Positions 60,635 through 64,000 of a stretch of 64,000 bases of DNA are shown piece by piece (position 1 is the stretch's first letter; each line of letters starts with the position of its first letter). This stretch comes from Gordonia polyisoprenivorans NBRC 16320 = JCM 10675 (GTDB taxonomy: Bacteria; Actinomycetota; Actinomycetes; Mycobacteriales; Mycobacteriaceae): NCBI RefSeq assembly GCF_000241325.1, contig NZ_BAEI01000081.1, forward strand, positions 1 to 64,000. Direction: 5' to 3'. The notes under the pieces are model-generated. The model was not told where the DNA came from. It did not search any database and saw only the letters and a program-made list of their open reading frames with translations. A program made the translations under genes and the position numbers.

Positions 60635-62515
60635 TCACCAGCTTCCGATCCTGTTTTGCAATAGCCCGTGACAACTCCCATTTGAAGGGTATCCAGGGCT
60701 CCTTGCTCGTTCATCTTCCCCGGCTCGACGCGAACAAACGCTCACCACTGTTACGCCGTGAGCGTGAAACTCGGCTTCGTACTCATAGCGCGACCCGATC
60801 ATTACCTTTTCGGACTGGTTGACAATTTTACCTATAGCGTCAATATCGAGGCCGTGGTCCAGTAGTGCATGCATCCAGCCGAATCCGCCTCCCCCCTGCG
60901 GAGCGGGGTCGGAGTCTTTTCGCCCGTACCTCAACATTACGTCCTCGCCGTGAATGTTCACGAACTGAGCCTCACAATTGTAGGGCGTCGACTTATGAAT
61001 AGCTTCCGCCGGGCAGGGAGATTCGATGGGAGGACCAGGAGTGATCGGCGTCCCAGCAGGACTCGCAGCGATGTGCCACAGTGCATCGGTTGCTCCGCGT
61101 TGCGAGTCCCAAAGGATAGCGCCACCCTGGAAGAAATTCAGCAGGGTTGCTTCTGCGGCCAGAGCCGCGGGTGGCGAGATTTCGTCACTCACCGGGTATC
61201 CAAATTTGCCGCTTTGAGCTCCTGCGGCTTTCCAGTGATCGCGGATGGCACCACCGATACTCGCCGCGCCGGGCGCGAACACCGGATGCCAATAGATGCT
61301 GCCCCCTTGAAATTCTTGTCGCCGACCAACGCCGTCGGGGAGGACGATCTCGTCGGTGGTGGGGTACTTGAGAAATCCAGCCTCCCACCCTTTCGACCCC
61401 CACTTCGTCATGAAGCTGTTCACGACCGGATGGGCGCCGGTCGCCGCGGACCAGTAGATGGGTCCTACCATAAATTCGCTGCGCTTCCCGGTATTCCCGG
61501 GGTTTGTCAGCTCATTGGAGATCGGATATTTCAAGAAGCTGTTAGGACCACCCAGCGAGTTGTACTTGTCTCGGATGACCCCGCAGACCTCATAGGGAGC
61601 GGTGGTGAGGTAGGTCAGGGCCTGCCCGATCACGGTCCCGGTGCGGCGGGCGCGGTCCCATTGGTCTCCGACGACGTGCACTTGTTCGTGGTACTCGAGG
61701 TAGGCGTTGGCGGTGGTGGCGTGGCCGGCATCGCCGGAATTGATTTGGTACCACGCGTTGAGGGTGTCGGCAGTGATCAGTCCTGCCCGGTGGAGCTCGA
61801 TGACCGCGCCTATTCCGCTGGTGGTGTAGGCGGCTAGCTGGGGTGCGAAGTCGAAGAAGACGTGCTTGCTCATCTGCACGACACTGACCTCGTACGCCCG
61901 GACGTCGGCGGTGGTGATGCGGGCTGCGGCAGGCGCCAGGCTGTCGATATCGGGATTGGTGGTGTGGGGGTGGACGGCACGCGCGACCGTGGCGAGCGCG
62001 CCACGGAGCTGAGCGATGGTCAGAGCATCGGCGGCCAGGTCGAGATCAAGGAGACCGGCAACGAAGGAGGGGCCGACCATGGCAGCCATGCCGGCCCACT
62101 GTAGGCGCGGATTCTCTAATGCCAAGGCCGCGTAGTAGGAGAAGCATTTCTCCATGGTTGCGCGGTTGCCGGTGATCGCGGTGTGCGGATTCCATCGGGG
62201 CAGTGCGATACCGGCGTCGCTGCAAGCGCGTAGTACCCAATACTGCTGTAAGGCTGCGGCGTATCGCGTTGGTTCGATACTGTCGCGGCGATAGCTGCTT
62301 AGTGCCGATGACAATGCGGTGAGGTCGTAGGGGAGTCGGCTGTTGATGCCGCCAACGTTTTCGCCGTTGGCATTGGTACGGGGGAGATCCAACAGCGCGG
62401 TGGGCGGTGCGGCAAGGGATGCGGCGGCTGGAGAGACGACAGCAGCGCCGAGTCCGGCGGTGGTGATAGCGGCCGCGCGGAGCACTGCGCGTCGAGTCCG
62501 CTGCGTCGGCGTCAT
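60635..62515 (-). CDS. Tat-exported LGFP-repeat protein
   Basis: The 626-residue protein begins TQRTRRAVLRAAAITTAGLG, a twin-arginine signal, and the start overlaps the stop of the oxygenase gene (ATGA). Residues 35-310 are a helical domain I cannot assign, with YHEQVHVVGDQWDRARR near its end. Residues about 315-480 are three LGFP repeats (FLKYPISNE, FLKYPTTDE, KFGYPVSDE), a mycolata cell-wall-binding module. The last 130 residues hold four cysteines and a novel-looking domain. It is probably anchored to arabinogalactan and mycolates. Confidence 0.82.
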   Translation of the reverse strand: MTPTQRTRRAVLRAAAITTAGLGAAVVSPAAASLAAPPTALLDLPRTNANGENVGGINSRLPYDLTALSSALSSYRRDSIEPTRYAAALQQYWVLRACSDAGIALPRWNPHTAITGNRATMEKCFSYYAALALENPRLQWAGMAAMVGPSFVAGLLDLDLAADALTIAQLRGALATVARAVHPHTTNPDIDSLAPAAARITTADVRAYEVSVVQMSKHVFFDFAPQLAAYTTSGIGAVIELHRAGLITADTLNAWYQINSGDAGHATTANAYLEYHEQVHVVGDQWDRARRTGTVIGQALTYLTTAPYEVCGVIRDKYNSLGGPNSFLKYPISNELTNPGNTGKRSEFMVGPIYWSAATGAHPVVNSFMTKWGSKGWEAGFLKYPTTDEIVLPDGVGRRQEFQGGSIYWHPVFAPGAASIGGAIRDHWKAAGAQSGKFGYPVSDEISPPAALAAEATLLNFFQGGAILWDSQRGATDALWHIAASPAGTPITPGPPIESPCPAEAIHKSTPYNCEAQFVNIHGEDVMLRYGRKDSDPAPQGGGGFGWMHALLDHGLDIDAIGKIVNQSEKVMIGSRYEYEAEFHAHGVTVVSVCSRRAGEDERARSPGYPSNGSCHGLLQNRIGSW

Positions 62516-63528
62516 TGATCGCTGGTGGTGGTAAAGGGGTGGGTGGCTCTGCGTTGGGCGTGGACGGGGCAGTAGTGCATCGGTGAGGTGCGGGCGGCTT
62601 CTGGTGGAAGGTTGCGGATCGGAGTTTCGATGGGCGGTGTCGATGCAGGTAGGCGGCCGGTGGTGCGGTCCCAGGCGTCGCGGGCGCGCGGGTGGAGCCG
62701 GTAGCGGCGGGGTATTAGGCTGAACGCGCGGTTGACCAGCCGCCCGAACTGGCGCAGTCGTTGTTCGTCGCGCGCGGTCCATGGCAGTCCGAGGAGTTCG
62801 CGGACGCTGGGGTCGTATAGGCCGGTGGTCATCCACACCATGAATTGTTGGGCGGGTGTGGCCATCGCTTTCCACGCGCGTGCTGGTATCCATGCGAGCA
62901 TCGGTGGTGGCGGGAGTTCGGCGATGTCGAGGACGGTCCGTACCGCGGGATGGTCGCGCAGCACTTGGGTACACATGGTGTCCCAGTACTGGAGGAACTC
63001 GTCGTAGGTGTCCGGGCAAGGCCTCATACTTACGCCGTAAGCCGCATACCACGTGCGGGATTCCTCGAATAGGATCCGTTTGTCCGACTCGCTGATCTCC
63101 GGTCCGAAGACCTCGGCACACCGGATGTTGCCGTACCAGAAGGTGGCGTGTGCCCAGTAGAAGACGTCGGGGTCCAGAGCATGATAGCGCGAACCATCAG
63201 GCAGCGTGCCCTTGATCGTACGGTGGTAATCACGCACTTCGGCGCCGGTTGCCGGGGTTTGGTCGAACACCACCCCCATGATCGGGTAGAGCGACCGGAA
63301 CACCCGCTGCCATCGTTCGCCGAAGAAGTCGGAGTACTCCCACACCGCGGCACCGAGTTTGGGATGCAGGTTCTGCATCGAGCCCTGCCACAGCCCCATC
63401 AGCATTCCCCGCCAGTCACCGAAATAGTTCCAGGTCACCGACTCTGGTCCCAAGAGCTGAGAGACCGCCACGGAGGGCGCCTCCACCCCAGATTCACTAG
63501 CGTCGCCATAGGCCGTCGCACTGCTCAT
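62512..63528 (-). CDS. MpaB-like oxygenase (DUF2236)
   Basis: The 338-residue protein belongs to the DUF2236/MpaB' family, relatives of fungal MpaB oxygenase and rubber-oxidising Lcp, which bind heme. Typical features are the WNYFGDWRGML start, YHALDPDVFYWAHATFW with its His, and ESDKRILFEESRTW. The final 60 residues are Pro/Arg-rich. It has no signal peptide. The four-base overlap with the LGFP gene shows both are made together, so a surface or lipid oxidation role is plausible. Confidence 0.88.
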   Translation of the reverse strand: MSSATAYGDASESGVEAPSVAVSQLLGPESVTWNYFGDWRGMLMGLWQGSMQNLHPKLGAAVWEYSDFFGERWQRVFRSLYPIMGVVFDQTPATGAEVRDYHRTIKGTLPDGSRYHALDPDVFYWAHATFWYGNIRCAEVFGPEISESDKRILFEESRTWYAAYGVSMRPCPDTYDEFLQYWDTMCTQVLRDHPAVRTVLDIAELPPPPMLAWIPARAWKAMATPAQQFMVWMTTGLYDPSVRELLGLPWTARDEQRLRQFGRLVNRAFSLIPRRYRLHPRARDAWDRTTGRLPASTPPIETPIRNLPPEAARTSPMHYCPVHAQRRATHPFTTTSDQ

Positions 63529-64000
63529 GGTGAGACTCTATCCGACATTCGTCTCGATCGGGGTAAGTGGCTGCACGTCGACGAACTGTTCATGAGCCTG
63601 GCCGTCGAGTTGTTGAACGCGAACTGGCTGCAGGTGGCACTGCGCTCCATGGGGTGATGTACCGGCTTTCGGCCGCAAGTGTGCCAGCTTGGTTGCCGCT
63701 GATATCGCCGACGCGGCACAAGTTGCAAGCCTCGATCTTTCGTGAGGTGGCGGTCCCTCGTTGAGTTGCCCGGATTGGTGGTTTGAGAACCCGTTTTCGC
63801 AGCGGCGCGAAGCAACACCGCGGCCCCGGCATGCGACACAACCCCGGTTCCGGAACCATCAGCAGACAACACGGGGTAAGGCGCAATAAACTTACTCACC
63901 TGAATGGCGGTTCTCGATCTGGTCCGATTGATACCGTCGTAAGTTCAATCATCCCAGGTCAGGGCACCATTCTTCATTCACGACACGAAATCAGCGTGAA
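63529..64000. other. Gene-poor window end with IS fragment
   Basis: Beyond the MpaB-like gene the only recognisable sequence is the IS1380-type fragment at 63789-63899. No intact gene starts here within the window. Confidence 0.5.
63789..63899 (-). pseudogene. IS1380-family transposase N-terminal fragment
   Basis: The first 37 codons give PYPVLSADGSGTGVVSHAG and LLRAAAKTG, the conserved start of actinobacterial IS1380-type transposases. The homology stops abruptly after KTG, and the catalytic domain is missing, so the gene is truncated. The upstream 100 bases may hold the outer end of the IS. Confidence 0.7.

Noticed and set aside
40433..64000. Search for a second copy of the tRNA-Ala 3' end (attR)
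   Set aside because: By eye no repeat of the T-arm or acceptor end was found to the right; the boundary may lie beyond the window or share only a few bases.
1..64000. CRISPR array
   Set aside because: No regularly spaced repeats of 24-40 bases with unique spacers were seen; the only repeats are short tandem or low-complexity coding ones.

Overview
The window is high-GC actinobacterial DNA from a mycolic-acid-containing genus, most likely Gordonia or a close relative such as Rhodococcus or Nocardia. The evidence is two MspA-type mycomembrane porins, an LGFP-repeat secreted protein, and gene order matching the mycobacterial mprA-mprB-pepD-moaB-mscL ... ruc-(5-FTHF ligase)-galU-moeA/glp-rimJ-glpR block. 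The genus is inferred from content only.

Bases 1-7.6 kb hold oxidative and lipid-type metabolism: a short-chain dehydrogenase, a three-gene operon (AurF-like di-iron oxygenase, ferredoxin-ferredoxin reductase fusion, small DUF2834-like membrane protein), and two paralogous acyl-CoA dehydrogenases flanking an Rrf2-type Fe-S regulator. Bases 7.6-16.5 kb are for nitrate assimilation: a small protein, nirB and nirD overlap as one operon, a dicarboxylate symporter follows, and a 1400-residue nitrate reductase fused to a flavodoxin/NADPH reductase module runs the other way. Bases 16.7-40.3 kb are conserved core: envelope-stress system MprAB/PepD, MoaB, two porins, a CopB-type copper ATPase with a CsoR-like operator, MscL, a SAF-domain protein, NhaA, a Ruc/FmdB zinc protein, 5-formyl-THF cyclo-ligase, GalU, the gephyrin-like Glp (MoeA), RimJ, a NarL-type two-component pair, a SIMPL protein and the Glp receptor GlpR.

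At 40.43 kb a tRNA-Ala(CGC) marks the left end of an accessory region. A large serine recombinase lies against the tRNA and is read antisense right through it. Behind it are a degenerate resolvase-like protein, a replication-relaxation protein, a VirD4-type coupling ATPase, small membrane or basic proteins, an MT-A70 and a C5-cytosine methyltransferase with no visible restriction enzyme, and a tightly overlapped VWA/membrane/lipoprotein operon. No relaxase or VirB4-type ATPase is visible, so the transfer system looks partial or continues outside the window. No right-hand copy of the tRNA end was found.

At 52.3-56.2 kb the DNA becomes clearly AT-richer. It holds an 876-residue STAND-type NTPase convergent with a two-gene operon encoding a Cys4 HNH-like protein and a small helical protein. 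This looks like a recently acquired conflict or defence module and is the best candidate for an undescribed system. Bases 56.5-64 kb are a mosaic of a membrane protein, a GNAT acetyltransferase, an Xre regulator, secreted proteins, an LGFP-repeat Tat-exported protein coupled to an MpaB-like oxygenase, and decayed IS3, IS1380 and LGFP fragments.
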